From assembly GCA_021495925.1 (NCBI GenBank), contig JAKEKT010000111.1, positions 44,229 to 108,228 of the forward strand: DNA of 64,000 bases, in the 5' to 3' direction. This DNA is from Diplodia intermedia. Its lineage: Eukaryota; Ascomycota; Dothideomycetes; Botryosphaeriales; Botryosphaeriaceae. How positions within the stretch are numbered: position 1 is the first letter of the stretch; the number at the start of each line of letters is the position of its first letter. The translations under genes were made by a program, and so were the position numbers. The notes under the pieces were generated by a model. It was not told the origin of the DNA. It did not search any database and saw only the letters and a list, made by a program, of their open reading frames with translations. Positions 1-11,728 of the stretch are shown here, piece by piece.

Positions 1-850
1 AGGCTTCCCGGAAGACATCCTCCCCAGTGACTTTCCCCCGTGCTATTAGCGAGCAGTTGCGCGGGCGCAACGGGAAACCCACCTCTCCATTCCAAAACCT
101 ACATACCGGTGTGCACGCACACCCGGAGATCCGTAACATTCCGCGTCTCAGCGACTGCCAACGTCGCTACTGGGGTCCACCACCTCTGCATTTCGTTAAA
201 TGCCTAGCAACGCAATTAATAGTCGTCGGAGAAACAACGCACATCGGAACCACACAGAAACGTCACGCGAAGAGGTGGATTGCAGAACGATCATCTCTTT
301 GTTCGACCTATTCCCCACATCATCCCGTCCGCGACTCCCCGGAACTATCAGATCGAAGGCACGTTTCGTATACAGATACAGACATCATACACATTCTTAG
401 CATGTAACTAACCCTCTCCATTCCAATTATCATCAAAGATGCCTGGCAAAGCTTTTTGCGCCCCCTTCCAAATGCAATCCCTGATTATTTTCTGAACGCC
501 GTCAGATGGGAAGAAATAGTCATCCGACTCCAAATCCCCATCCCGTCATAGATACAATATATACTCTGAAACCCCACCCGCCTGACTAAAACAGTCACCG
601 TGTGTCGTCTGCATGTTATTCGTCATTTGTCGGTGTGTTTGCGTGCCTTCGCAATCGCCTGGGGAAAGAATAACCAATTTGACAATGAGATGTAAACACC
701 AGAAACAACAGAAAACACATCACTTTACATGAGAGGGCGTCAAGGAAGAAAACAGCGGTCGTCGGCCCGAAGAAGATAAAAAGGGCAGCTTGAGCATCCA
801 GCTCAGACGGCCCTCTTCGCCAGGCTTGTCAACACGGGCAAATCCCCGAG
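1..850. other. Intergenic/3' flank, no gene recognised
   Basis: This stretch lies downstream of the first minus-strand gene. A 126-codon open frame at 27-407 (+) has no recognisable domain and no coding-like composition, so I do not call it. I see no RNA gene or repeat here. Confidence 0.5.
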
Positions 851-3800
851 CTACGCCCCGTACTTTCGAGAAGGTCGGCTGTTCTCCTGCGGGTTTGCTG
901 AGTAGCTGGCCCTCGCAATCATCGGTATCGACGACTTCGGCGGTACAGCCGGCCTCTCTCCTTTCCCTTCGTTCTCCTCCGCAACGCTTTCTACGCTCGT
1001 CTTTGCATCAGGTTGGTGCGTCTGTTTCTTGTTCATCGTGCTGTAGTAGCGTTGAATGCTGGAACGTTTCTTGGTGCGCGCAGAAGCAGGGGCAGCAGCG
1101 AAGGGGCTAGGGAGCTGCTTGACCGGGCTGGGGATCTCTTGGGGAACTGGAGACCACGCTGGGGAAATACTAGGAGACGCACGAGCCGACGAGTTGGGAG
1201 AAGAGGATTGCGAATAGGAATGCATCGCCTGCTGGCTTTGGCTACGGGCATGGTGGTGGTAATTTCCAGCCGGTCGCTGGAGGTATTGTGTGTCGGTGCG
1301 TGGCATGCTCCGGTGTTGAACGCTCATGCTGCGGCCGTGCATCGGCTGCGCCTGGCCATGGTCCTGAGTTTGTGCTTCGCGCCGCTCTCGCCAGAAGTTA
1401 GATGTTTGTTCCCAGCCGTGTGTCTGGATGCGCAGCGAAGATGGTAGCTCGCGTTTCCCATCCGACTCGTCCGCCTTGAATCTATCAGCAACCGCGATAT
1501 CTTCCTCTAAAAGCACCACCATCTTTTCTGTACTGCATGGCCCAGCGTTACTGACGTTCGGGCTTGGCTTGTCTGTGTGCCTACGCTTAAGAGGCGCCTG
1601 ATCGTGTTTGACCTCGAGACCTTCCTCCCCTTCAACCGGAATCTTCTCTTCGCGAATATCAAAAGTAGCCGCCCTTGTCAGACGTGGCTGAGATTGGGAG
1701 GAAGCCTTGGTCAGCAAGCCTCGGCGGTAAGGCCTGTACGCAGGTTTGTTGACGTGGTTACGCGGTTCTGCTGGGAGCGGCTTGTTGTCGAGTTCGGCTG
1801 TGCTGCTGTCGTTGCTGTCGCAGCCCGCCGACGAAGCTTTGGGGATCATGCTTTGCGGACGGGAAAAGTTCGGAATGGAGGGGACAGAGGAAGACAATTG
1901 GCTTTCTTGTTGCTGCTTCTGCTGTTGCTGGTGTTGTTGGTCGTGGTAACTGGCAGGGCGAGTACGGGGCTTGGTGCTCTCAGGAGTGATATATTCCTTT
2001 TCCTCCTCCTCCTCCGCCTTCTTCTCACGCCACGTCTTCTGCTGGCGTTTCTGTTTCTGGTCAGCCCGGTACTTACTACGAATGCGCGCATATTCAGAAG
2101 CCGTTGCGTCGTCCATGTTCTGGCCGCTTTTGGAAGGTTTAACCAGAGCAGTACTAAGGTGGTGCGGTTGCACAGCCGAGGACCCAGAGACCTGCGGCTT
2201 GACTGGCAACGACGATAGCGCAATGTCGTAGGGTGAGCCGCCAAGCGAGTGGGTAACGGAGCCAAAGTCCGAGACTGTAGCTACACCAAAGGAATCACCT
2301 GACCCCTGTATGCCGTCTTTCTCAATCGAGTTTGGAATGTTTTTGGTTGCGTCCTCGCCTGCGTCTTCGAGGGGAGCGGGAATATTCTTGGATTTGCGGC
2401 GGAAGCTGAAGACCTGCTTGAGTGGGGAGGGCGAGCGCACACGTTTGGACGAACGTTTTTCTTTGCTGTTCTGCTTCGGCAACGAGGAAAGCGTATCACT
2501 CTCTTCCTCGGTAGGTGCCGGCGATGGGAAGCGAATGGAGACGGCGGATTGCTCGACCAAGCTGGTTTGCGAGACACAGGTGTGCTCCAAATGGTCCATT
2601 CCAGGAGAATCTTCTATCCGCTTTGAGTAGCCGGCAGCAAGTACCTGGGGGACATTCGGAATGCTACCCGTCTCAATAGGCTTGATGCTTTGCACAGTCG
2701 GGGGCGTGCCGGTCGACTTCCGCTTCTGCAACCTTTTCCGTGCTGCGTTCAACGCCGTCTTCTCAGAGGAATGCTGTTCCATCGCTGAATCATGGCGCTG
2801 GGGCATTTGTGGCTCCGGGCTTTGCTCTTTCGCGATGATCTCGCTGGGCATCTCGGGAGTTGGCGATGGGGATGGAGAAGTCAAGTCTCTCAAAGACATC
2901 CGCTTCCATGACTTGGAACGTCTGAGGGATTTCCTCCAACTACTCTTCGTCTCCGCCTCCGTCTCTGGTTTTGTTTCGATTTTCGGCTCAGCTCCTGCCT
3001 TCTGCTCGACGTCCTCCTCGGTGTGCTTTTGAGGAGAGGCAGCAAGCATCACGTTAATCGTGTAAAGACTTCGCCCGTCTGCGGTGTCCGTAGATCCGTC
3101 CGAAGCTTGGCCGTTTTGCCGCCCATCGGGCGTAGACGGCACCGTTTCTGCGGCTCCATCGCTACAGACAGAGTGAGCCGTGGAAACGACAGCTTGCGAC
3201 TGCGAAAGCTGCATCGCTTTAAGGCTGGTGCCTGATGAATACCCTGAGTCGGAGTGGAAAGCTTGAGCCGGTCGCTGCAGCTTGATTTGCGGAAGGTTTT
3301 GGTCGAGGCTATGACCAGTGGCTGCTGCGTGAGATTGCTCGATTCGAGTCCTCCCATCAATCCGTGTCGACTCGACAGCTACACATCCATCAAGGATCCG
3401 CAAAGCCTCTGCCCTGAATTTCTCGGTATCGTCCCGGTCATGATAGCCTTCGTCGGCATTGTGAGGGGGCCTCGGTGACGGGGTGGCACGACTGAAGGGG
3501 GTTCGTCCATACGGCGAAGCTTGCAGTTCCGCAATGTAGTCATCTGCAGAGAGCTTTGGCAATTCCGCTGCAGGATGAAGATCGTCATGCTCGTCGCCAA
3601 CTTCTGGGGTTGACGGGCGCTGGAGCATCAATTCGCTGGGCACCCGCGACCTTCTCGCCCTCCTTGGGATCTCTGTGGACTGGGCATCGAGCTCGGCATA
3701 CCCAGAAGAAGGGCCAATTGTTTCAGACCGACGGAGTGGAGCGCGAAAACTGGCTGGATTCTGTGCATTGGCTTGATGGCCACACTCGATACCAAAATAC

Positions 3801-4774
3801 TCTTCCTGATGAAGCTCTGGCAGAGAGGTTCTGCGGTCGAGATGGCGTGAGATGATGCTCGGGGCGGGAGATGGCGCACCGTTGGTGATCATGAGGGTGC
3901 CTATTTTGTTGGTCAAGGTGGCGTAGTCCATGTCTCCGGGAGTTTGGGCGCGATGGTCCGGACAATCATCTTGCGAGACGTCCAAGGAAGCGATGCGGGT
4001 CAGCGGGGAAGGGCCGAGCTGCTCCAAGCTCCAGGGAGGGGTTTCGTCCTGCGTGGGGAGAGCGGGGCGTGCAACGGGCTTCGGGTCCTTTACATCGGCG
4101 GGGCTGCGAGTGGCGAGTCCTGGCACGGCCATTGACCTGCGGCGGACTAGTTTTGGAGGCGCCTGGTTACTCGTGTCCACGGCAGTTGGCTCATCCCGGG
4201 TGGGAAGGAGGGCCTTGTCTGCAATCGGAGGTGGATTAGCACGTGGTGGAATGAGGCGGGCACGTTAACGCAGAGACATACGCAGGGCCACGAGCTGGTC
4301 GGGGGTTGCATTCTTTTTCAGCTCCTGCAGAATGGCAATGGCGGCGTCGAGGTCGACGGTGGGTTCGTCGTGCTCCGACGAGGCGGCAGCCGGCCTCATG
4401 GCGGAAGCGGCTTCGGGGGGATTGGGGGCGGGTCGGGAAAGGACGGTCAACCGGTCGATGTTGTTGGCGAGGTCAGCTAGAACAGCGTCGTCATTGTCAC
4501 CCGGGGCGGCGGCTTGGGAGTCGAGAGCGTCCTCTTCGTGGGGACCGAAAAGTTGCAGGCGGATCTGCTGGCGAGCCTCCTGCTTGGTGCGGAAGGAGCC
4601 GGCGCAAGTCCACACAACGTCGTCGGCGTCGAAGTTTGGAGGCTTTGAGTGGTGGGGGGAGCCAGCTTGAGGACCGAGCTGGGGCGAAGGCGAGTGGTTA
4701 TAGGTGCGGGGCTTGGTGAGGCGATGGGCCTCGCGCGGAGCAGCAGCGCGGTCGGTTGAGGTCGCGTTGCCCAT
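851..4774 (-). CDS. Long Ser/Pro-rich protein with myristoylation-like N-terminus, function unknown
   Basis: I model two exons, 4774-4282 and 4218-851, giving 1286 residues. The 63-nt intron 4281-4219 has a GTATGT donor, a GCTAAT branch site and a CAG acceptor. It contains the TAA (4265-4267) that would otherwise end the protein at 169 residues. The intron is a multiple of three, so the frame continues. The start is the ATG at 4774; the protein begins MGNATS, which fits the N-myristoylation pattern (Gly2, Ser/Thr at position 6) and suggests membrane attachment. The first exon has a compact acidic segment (about residues 50-85) and a short helical segment ending in the splice junction. The remainder is disordered: Ser/Pro/Arg-rich, an acidic Glu run, a Gln run and many basic-Ser sites typical of phosphorylation. 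I recognise no catalytic domain. A signalling or polarity scaffold is possible but is only inference. Confidence 0.85.
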
Positions 4775-7592
4775 GGCGATGGCTGGGCGGCGGCAGTCGC
4801 TTGCGCAAGCGTGGAGGCGGGCTGCGGACGGTGGCTGGTTGCTTCAACCTCCTCGAACTCACGGGTAGGTATATTAGGCGACGCCCCCGGTGCATGACAC
4901 GCCGACGGTCCCAGAGAACGGGTCGATCGGACACCAGCACCAGCACCAGCACCAGCTGGAGACGCGGGGCGGGCGGCGGGTCAATGCTAGAAGCCGGTCG
5001 GGTCTGGAGCCATTGCGCCGCAGCTCGAGGACATCTGCGAGAGGGGTGGGCGGCGGAGGGGGAGACTGGCGGGGAGGGCGCCTTCTTCATCTCATCGAGC
5101 ATTTCTTGGTTGCAGCGGCCCACAGCGCTTTAGCCCGCCTGCGGCCGGGACATCCCAGCGCTGCCGTCGCAACGTCGCCTGTTGTCGATCCAGCCCGCTT
5201 CACCCTTCATCTGCAGCCGACGCGCAAGGGAGCGAACTGGTTTTCATGTGCCACCCGACGGCCGCAGACGCCTGGCCGTTTCAAGCGCGGCCGCCTGCGC
5301 CCAGTCAAATGGCGAGTGTGGCTGTGGCTGTGGGCCGGAGTCGGTTCCTGTTTGTTTTGCCTAGCCACAGCTCGCGCTAGGTTGTTGGTGTGATGCCGGC
5401 ATGATGCCTCTGGCCGCTGCCGGAATGCCCGAAACACGCTCGTCGACTGCGATCGGGCCATGGCCGTGGCATAGCACCGCCAGCCACACGCTCTCTCTTA
5501 TCGCGCGCGTCTCTCTGCCGCCGTCGCCGTTCACTCCAGCCTTCCCCGCGTCCTTCTGCATTCGGAACCATGGTTCGTTTGATCTGCTCCGTCAAGCGTT
5601 GCCGCGGCGCCCCAGCCTCCTGGGAGTCGCGGAAACTTGCCTGGGACGGGCTGGAAAACTTGGTTTAGCGCAGCCCTCTCTTCTGGACGGGGATTCGCTG
5701 CGCGGCGATCGGCCGAAGATCGGCACTGAAAAGGTGAGGCTGAGATCTGGAGAGCCGTCTTGCCGGGAGGTCGCAGCCGGTAACTGTGTGGCATCTTCTG
5801 CGCGAACGGAGAGACGGCAATGACGACATTGTCGCGGTGGGCCTGAGGCGCGCCTTTGCTCTACCACGTCGTAAGGCCTCCCGGTTCCCGTTCCTCATGG
5901 CTCGGGGGAACAAAGAAGAAAAGACGATGGAGCGTCCGAGCGTCCGTGTGTTGTGAGATGACTTCCAGAACGTTTCGCGCGCCCTGAGACGGGAGCGGTC
6001 CGTTCGGCCGCGGGAAAATCCGGTGAAGGGAGCGGTCGGTCAGCTCTCTTGCAATTTCTCGTGCCAATTCTCCGGATCTGGGCTTGATCAGGCGTCGACG
6101 TGGCCAGAGTGGGTTTGAAAACTGCTGGCGACCTTTTCGCAACTGTTGGCTCAACCGCCTGATTGGCCTTCCTGAAACAGCCCTTGCAACGCACCGACGC
6201 CCACGACGCCGTTGCCCTACTACGTACGGAGGGAGGCAGAGGACGCTCCGGGAGCCTGCGCAGGGTGCTACATACCAGGACTGTGGAGCTCATTTTACTT
6301 GAACGCATTACTGTGCGGCCTTTCCGAATGAGTTTGTTCTTTTCCGGCTCCATGTTCGCGAACAAGCCCTATAGCATTGGCAAACCATCAGAAGTGTCGC
6401 TTGGGCCAGTATATATAATTCTGCTCGGTCCATTGGGCCACAGAGCTCGCGCCATTCCCCAGCAGTTCTCCAGCATTTGTGCTTGGAAACTCTCCCGGAA
6501 GCAGCAAATAATCCGAGAAGAGCGTGCGTTCCGTGTCATCTCCAAAGGACATCATCCATTCAATCCTCGACACAAGCCCCTGAAAACGACATGACCCAAT
6601 CTCACTACATAATCCGCGCGTCTACTGAGTTTCGTCTATCATGAGTTCTATCGCACTGCTAGCGTGTGTGTGTATCATCGTCTGTCAAATGCGTAGCAGA
6701 AGGTGTCCAGGGGTCTAATTCCAGCGCAACCACCAAGATCCCGAAGCCTTTCATAGGCACGCACGCTCAGAGGCCACGACTGACCTCAGGCCTCCCCTCC
6801 TCTCGTTGAAGTTTTTGATTGCAGCAATGCCTTCGCTGTGGCTGTGATAATTGAGCACCCTCTCATAGGACTCGGTTTTTCAACCGTATTTTGGGCCATC
6901 TTGTGTTCTAGACCTGGGGTATGATCACCTGCGGAAGAGAGGGAAGAGTAAACCATCAGATGTGGTTCAAGCCAAGTGTAAGCATGTGGAGATGATCAGC
7001 ACATGCAGTAAGACTCTTTCGAAAGGTCTGCGCGTAATTAACGCTTATTTCCGACGGGAGTCAGGATGAGGAGACGCGAGCAAGTTTCCACTCAACCTTG
7101 CATTCCCCACCTCTATTCGATGTACCTATTTCTGGTGATTCTCAGCCCACCTCCACGCAAACGTCTGCTTCCAACAGAACATGAAATCTTTCTCGCTCAT
7201 TTGAAGTCGTACGACGCAAATTGCGAACGGTGGTTGCCACATCAGCACTCACTAAAGACAACCGCATCACAAAATCAGCAGATTATGGAAAACTGATTGT
7301 ATTTCCCGTCAATCATTCCATCAATTCGGACACCTTCCTGTAGGAAACGACGGTGGACTCTTATTTGCCTCTGTCCTGGCCTGGATATAGCGTCAGCCAG
7401 CCTCCTTCAATTATGCGTTTTCATTAGCTGCAAATGCAACAGAGGGAGTGCTTCCAGTATGTTTGCGTGCGTTGACAAACACGCATCTCGGCGGTTATAG
7501 AAAGCTCAAGGATAGGGAGGGCCAGTCCTACCGTAATGCGCCGTGTTCCAGGCCTTGGCTATCGGTCCAGGCTGTTTTTCATCAGTCGATCG
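4775..7592. other. 2.8 kb without a recognisable gene
   Basis: This holds the upstream region of the 851-4774 gene and the downstream region of the 7593-7971 gene. Open frames up to about 156 codons occur on both strands (for example 5895-6365, -), but they overlap each other and show no family resemblance or consistent splice sites. A short tandem repeat (CACCAG, four copies) lies at 4932-4955, and an isolated TATATATAA at about 6410-6418 has no convincing gene downstream. A lineage-specific gene or long non-coding transcript cannot be excluded. Confidence 0.5.
4932..4955. repeat. (CACCAG)4 microsatellite
   Basis: Four exact tandem copies of the hexamer CACCAG lie about 160 bp upstream of the start codon of the 851-4774 gene. 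It is a short simple repeat outside any called gene. Confidence 0.9.
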
Positions 7593-7971
7593 TCACGAAC
7601 AGGTGCAGGTCCATCCACGCACCTCGCCATGCCTTTGGTCAGCATGTTTGTCTTTGAAATGTTCCGAGTTCACAGCTGTGTCTGTCAGCTCTGCGACCTG
7701 GTTCGCTTCGCGCCGTTGTCAGATGGTTAGATCGCATACATGTGGAACCATCTCTCGAGCTCTCGTTGTGATGGGGGTCGCCTCGCTTTGTCGCACCGGC
7801 AGGCGTATGGGTAGGGGTTCCCCCGCCAGCAGACCATCTGTCACCGATGTTCTGAACACCGGGAGTCTCGAAGACGTTGTCCGAGTTACCACTGAACTTG
7901 GGCACCATGTAGAAGAGGCTGAGAGCACCGCCCACAACCCACACAGCCTTGTTCTTGAGCAGATTTGCCAT
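7593..7971 (-). CDS. Small single-pass membrane protein, conserved-looking, function unknown
   Basis: Two exons, 7971-7740 and 7675-7593, separated by a 64-nt intron (7739-7676; GTATGC donor, CTAAC and CTGAC branch candidates, ACACAG acceptor), give 104 residues. Splicing replaces an Arg-rich read-through tail with a hydrophilic tail containing SEHFKDKHADQR. Residues 8-25 form one hydrophobic segment (AVWVVGGALSLFYMVP). It is followed by a soluble part with GVQNIGDRWSAGGGTPTHT and a KRGDPHHN motif. The short Lys-flanked N-terminal helix suits a tail-out mitochondrial or ER membrane protein. I believe similar short proteins are widespread in filamentous ascomycetes, but I cannot name a function. 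The last few codons (Cys-rich end) are the least certain part of the model. Confidence 0.75.
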
Positions 7972-8588
7972 TGCAGATGGATGGAGGGGTGGAAGGGAGC
8001 AAGGATGAGGATAGCAGTGGGGCGCTGTTTGGGGCTATGGTATGCTGTCAACTTTGTTGCGCCGCCAATCAACCGAAGAGCGGAGATGAAGGTCGGGGGA
8101 GAATGAGGATGGAGTTGACGAGGTGCGCTGCGGCGTTGATATCACGTCCAGGAAGGGACGCTGCGTTCACGCGCTACCTTCCCAAGCACCCGTTCGAAAC
8201 GTCATACAAACAAGTAGCGCAGTCACGCCGCAACGCCGCCAGGCCCGAGAAACGGTGGCGGCGCGCACTGCGGATCCAATTGATGAATGGAGCGCATCAG
8301 CACGGCGTCCTAGCATCACGATGCGCGGCGGCGATGATGATGCACCATGCAAGCGCCAGGCGGCAAGGGATCCCTGCAGTGCCGGCGCGCGCCGCGCGGA
8401 GAAACGGTACCGCCGTGCGTAGGGCTGGCCGGTCGTGGACATGGACATGTGTCGCAAATGACGATGTTCGCATCCTCGCCTTGACTGTCGCCTGCCTTGC
8501 TCCCATTTGCGCGCCATCGCGTTCTGCATGCGCTGCCGTACCCGCCCAAGTGTCCAAGCCGGTGCGGTCTAATCGGACGAGCCGAGCC
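7972..8588. other. Divergent intergenic region, 617 bp
   Basis: This lies between the small membrane protein gene (-) and the ERD1-like gene (+), so it probably carries both promoters. It is GC-rich, and no clear TATA box or other motif stands out. The 241-codon frame at 7965-8690 is the first ERD1-like exon read upstream through non-coding sequence. Confidence 0.5.
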
Positions 8589-9995
8589 ATGGACGGAGAC
8601 GCGCACGTCGAGCCGGAGCTGGACTCCTTTACGCGCTGGCTACCGCTGCCCTACCGCGTCGCCGTGATCATAGTACTGGGTTGGTTGTGAGCGCTAGTAA
8701 CACTTCTAGAAGTCTGTCTGTACTCACCTCTGCCGCAGGTGTCTGGGCCTGGGGAGCCAATCTCCACTACCTGTTCCTCATCCGCATTGTACGTTGCAAA
8801 CCCCAACGCGCCGCATTGCCCGCTGACGACAGCTGTGTACAGGACGTCCCGTCCTTGATCAAATACCCGGGCCGCCCCTCTGCGACACACCCGCCCCATC
8901 ATCTCTCCACCTATCGTCTTGCGGCGCTGCTTACGATCCCGCTGCTCATCTCCCTTTTCCTCTTCTGGACCATCACACATGGAGACCCCGCGCGCGTCGT
9001 GGACTGGGAGGCCCTCCCAAACCTTTATCTGGTGGTCATGGTGCTCTGCGTAGTGTTGCCCTGGCATTCGCTCTCGCGGTCAGGCCGGTTCCGCTTCATG
9101 GCAACCCTCAAGCGCATCAGCGTCGGCGGCATCGCCGAGGCACAGGACGGCAAATTCGGCGACATCTTGATGGCTGATGCTCTGACGTCCTATGCCAAAG
9201 TGCTCGGCGACCTCTTCGTCACGCTCTGCATGATGTTCTCGTCCTCCCGCCACTCGACTGGCAAGCCCGAGCGCAGTTGCGGCGGCGCCTTCTGGGTGCC
9301 GTTCATCATCAGCATTCCCAGCTTGATCCGGCTGCGGCAGTGCCTGATCGAGTTCCTGCGCGTGCGCCGCAGCAACGCCCGCAGCGGCAGTATCGGACCG
9401 CATGGCTGGGGCGGCCAGCACCTGGCCAACGCGCTCAAGTACTCCAGCGCCTTCCCCGTCATTATACTCAGTGCTCTACAGCGCGGCTACGACCCGGCGT
9501 CCTTCGGCATGTCCGAGGCCGGCCTCTTCCGCCTCTGGCTCGCAGCCGTCCTAGCGAACTCGTTCTACTCGTTCTACTGGGACGTCGCAAAGGACTGGGA
9601 CCTCACGCTGTTTTCCTCCGAACGAAGCAATCCCGAGCATCCTTGGGGACTTCGCCGCCAACGTTGGTTTCATGCCAAGCAGATGTACTACACGGTGGTC
9701 GTTGTCGACTTCTTCCTCAGGTGCACCTGGAGCATCAAGCTCAGCCCGCATCTTGACCATTTCAATGATCTCGAGGGTGGCATTTTCGTGATGCAACTGA
9801 TGGAGGTATTCAGGAGATGGGTTTGGATCTTCTTCAGAGTGGAAACCGAGTGGAGTAAGTCCGGCGAAGCAGCCTGCTCTTGTTCATTATTGCTAACATG
9901 ACTAAACAGCTCGCAACAATCGTGGTCCAGCGCCTGATGACATCCTTCTCGGTGACTTCCACCAAAATGGCCACAAGTTCGACGACGAGGATTGA
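8589..9995 (+). CDS. ERD1: ERD1-like EXS-domain membrane protein
   Basis: Four exons (8589-8679, 8739-8788, 8843-9854, 9910-9995) give 412 residues. The introns are 59, 54 and 55 nt, with frames closing at each junction. The first donor, GTTGGT, is unusual but is the only one that keeps the conserved VLGVWAWGANLHYL reading. The protein has an acidic N-terminus, then about seven or eight hydrophobic helices. The C-terminal half is an EXS domain, with landmarks SNARSGSIGPHGWGGQHLAN, YSFYWDVAKDWDL, RRWVWIFFRVETEW and the final GPAPDDILLGDF. Members of this family without an SPX domain correspond to yeast Erd1, a Golgi protein needed for retention of ER proteins and glycosyltransferase recycling, linked to phosphate export from the Golgi lumen. 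The absence of an N-terminal SPX domain argues against a Syg1/Xpr1 plasma-membrane exporter. Confidence 0.93.
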
Positions 9996-10850
9996 TTTTT
10001 GGTGGCCAATTTTTTTTTGGTTCTTGCATAAATGGGGGCATAGATGATCGCGCCGACACTTTGGGCACCTGTATTCTTTTCTTAATCGCAAGCATTCTGT
10101 GTGCTGTCGTAATACTGAGGAGCAAAACTACCAAGGACCTCGCCCATATCACAACCCACCTTTCTGTGCATATAAGCTCGTTCTATTGGCGAATAAACGC
10201 CCAGGCGCAGATGTTGACCTGGATCGATGCGAAAATGTTCACATGCTGGCCTCAATTACCCATGTAAGCTGAGCGCAATACCTAACAAAGTACGGCTGCC
10301 AGAGGGCGGCATATTCCGTGACCACTTGCGTGGCTTTTTCGATTTCTATCAGTCGAGACACATCGCTGGTGAACAGCCAGGGAATTAGATGCGGTTCACA
10401 TGCAGGTATCGCTTCATGAACGTGCTTTTGTTATTCCAGTCCCGACTACGCTTTCGGGAAGAGGAAACCGAATAAAACCATCTCCGTGAAATCGAAAATG
10501 CCCGTGTAACTCCCTCGTCCCAGGAAAAAGACATCAAAGAAAGAAAGAGAAATAGAGCCCAGAAGTTGAGGGCCATCCCCTTGGCCTTTGAAAAGGGGAA
10601 AGCGGCACACTTTTCATGTACCGCACCTGAATGGAATCGGCATGTCCGCTCGTGACTGCGGCCATTCTCAGACTGTAGAGTTCACTCCCCATCTCTTGCT
10701 GCTTTCGGGTATCCAGGTTCACGTACTCCCCAATGCTTCGTCTTCGTCTCTCCGGTGCGCCCATGTTGTTTCTTTTCCTTCGCCCACCCCTTGACACTTT
10801 TGGCACCACCGGTAAGCGTTCACCACGTCGAATGTCTGGGTCGCCATCAT
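9996..10850. other. Convergent 3' intergenic region
   Basis: The 3' ends of the ERD1-like gene (+) and the RAMP4 gene (-) face each other here. Several short open frames are present without recognisable content. It probably holds the two 3' untranslated regions; I see no RNA gene. Confidence 0.55.
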
Positions 10851-11315
10851 CTAGAAAAACAGGCGCAGGAGCTCGAAGAGGAGACCTCCGCAGAGAATGA
10901 AGGCCAGGACAGCTGAAAGGAAGGATACCGAGTCAGCGTTTTGTGTCGGAGGGTTTTTGTCCGTGTATCCGTTCTCGAAGCCGCCGTCTCTAGGGAAGGC
11001 GCGGCGCGAATGCGCTCGAGATGCTCACGTACCGATCCAGCCCTTGCTGATTGGGCTTTTGTGCGCTTCCTGCTTCTTGATCGTCGCCTGCGGCTTGCCG
11101 CGCTTGGACGCCTCGGACTTGGCAAAGCGCTCGTTGGCGAGGCGCTGCTGTGGGGTTTGGGCCTGGCGTGAGGGGCGGATGTCAGCTTCTGGGAGAAAGC
11201 GGTGGTCGAGGGAAGGGGGGCGCGCGCTCGAGGGGTGTATGTGAGGGAAGAGCTTGGAGCATTGCAACTTTGTGTTTGGCAAGGCTGAGGGTCAAGGGCC
11301 TGGCACTCTTACCAT
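10851..11315 (-). CDS. YSY6: RAMP4/SERP1/Ysy6-type ER stress-associated protein
   Basis: Three exons (11315-11313, 11162-11033, 10912-10851) give 64 residues, the usual length for this family. Exon 1 codes only the initiator Met, because the ATG runs directly into a GTAAGA donor. Intron 1 is 150 nt with a CTGACAT branch site; intron 2 is 120 nt. The protein begins MAQTPQQRLANERFAK, continues through a Lys/Arg-rich stretch and the signature HKSPISKGWI, and ends in one membrane segment (AVLAFILCGGLLFELLRLFF). The signature and tail-anchored layout are diagnostic of RAMP4, a Sec61-associated ER protein that stabilises membrane proteins during stress. No single open frame shows the whole gene, so it is easily missed. 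The 120- and 150-nt introns are long for this window. Confidence 0.95.
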
Positions 11316-11728
11316 TGTTGGTGGAGAGGGGCGGTGGAAAGGTGCGGTTGCGGAGGGTTGCGGCGGGAGCGCGGAGGTGGCCTGGAGAGGAGTTGGCTGC
11401 GCGCGGTTGCGGGCGAGGTTGGAAGCTTTCAGAGAACCGGAGCTTCAGCGCGAGAGGCGTGTAGGCACTGTCGTCGAGGCTTGCAAAGAGAGCAACGGTC
11501 GTGGTTATCGCTCAATGTGGCTACGTGGGTCTTGGATGCGGAGGGAGGATGGCGAGCTTCAATCCCGCGCTTCGCAACGAACCATTTTATTACAGCTCCG
11601 CCAAAGACCACGTTGCCTGACCCCCCTCTCCGCCAGCCTCGACGCCGCCAACGCCGCCTGCCACCTGAGGAGTCATAGCCCGCAATCCTGAGGTTGCCTG
11701 GACGGACTCCGCGGCGCTGCCAGAAGTC
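11316..11728. other. Divergent intergenic region, 413 bp
   Basis: This lies between the RAMP4 gene (-) and the small mitochondrial membrane protein gene (+) and probably serves as a shared promoter region. No TATA box is evident. Open frames across it are by-products of high GC. Confidence 0.5.

Noticed and set aside
4265..4774. A separate 169-residue gene upstream of the 1109-codon frame
   Set aside because: Both frames are in phase, separated by a single TAA that lies within a perfect 63-nt intron; the longer frame lacks its own ATG at its 5' end (it opens with GTG).
5895..6365. 156-codon minus-strand frame in the quiet 2.8 kb
   Set aside because: No domain, low-complexity basic composition, overlapping frames on the other strand, and no convincing splice partners.
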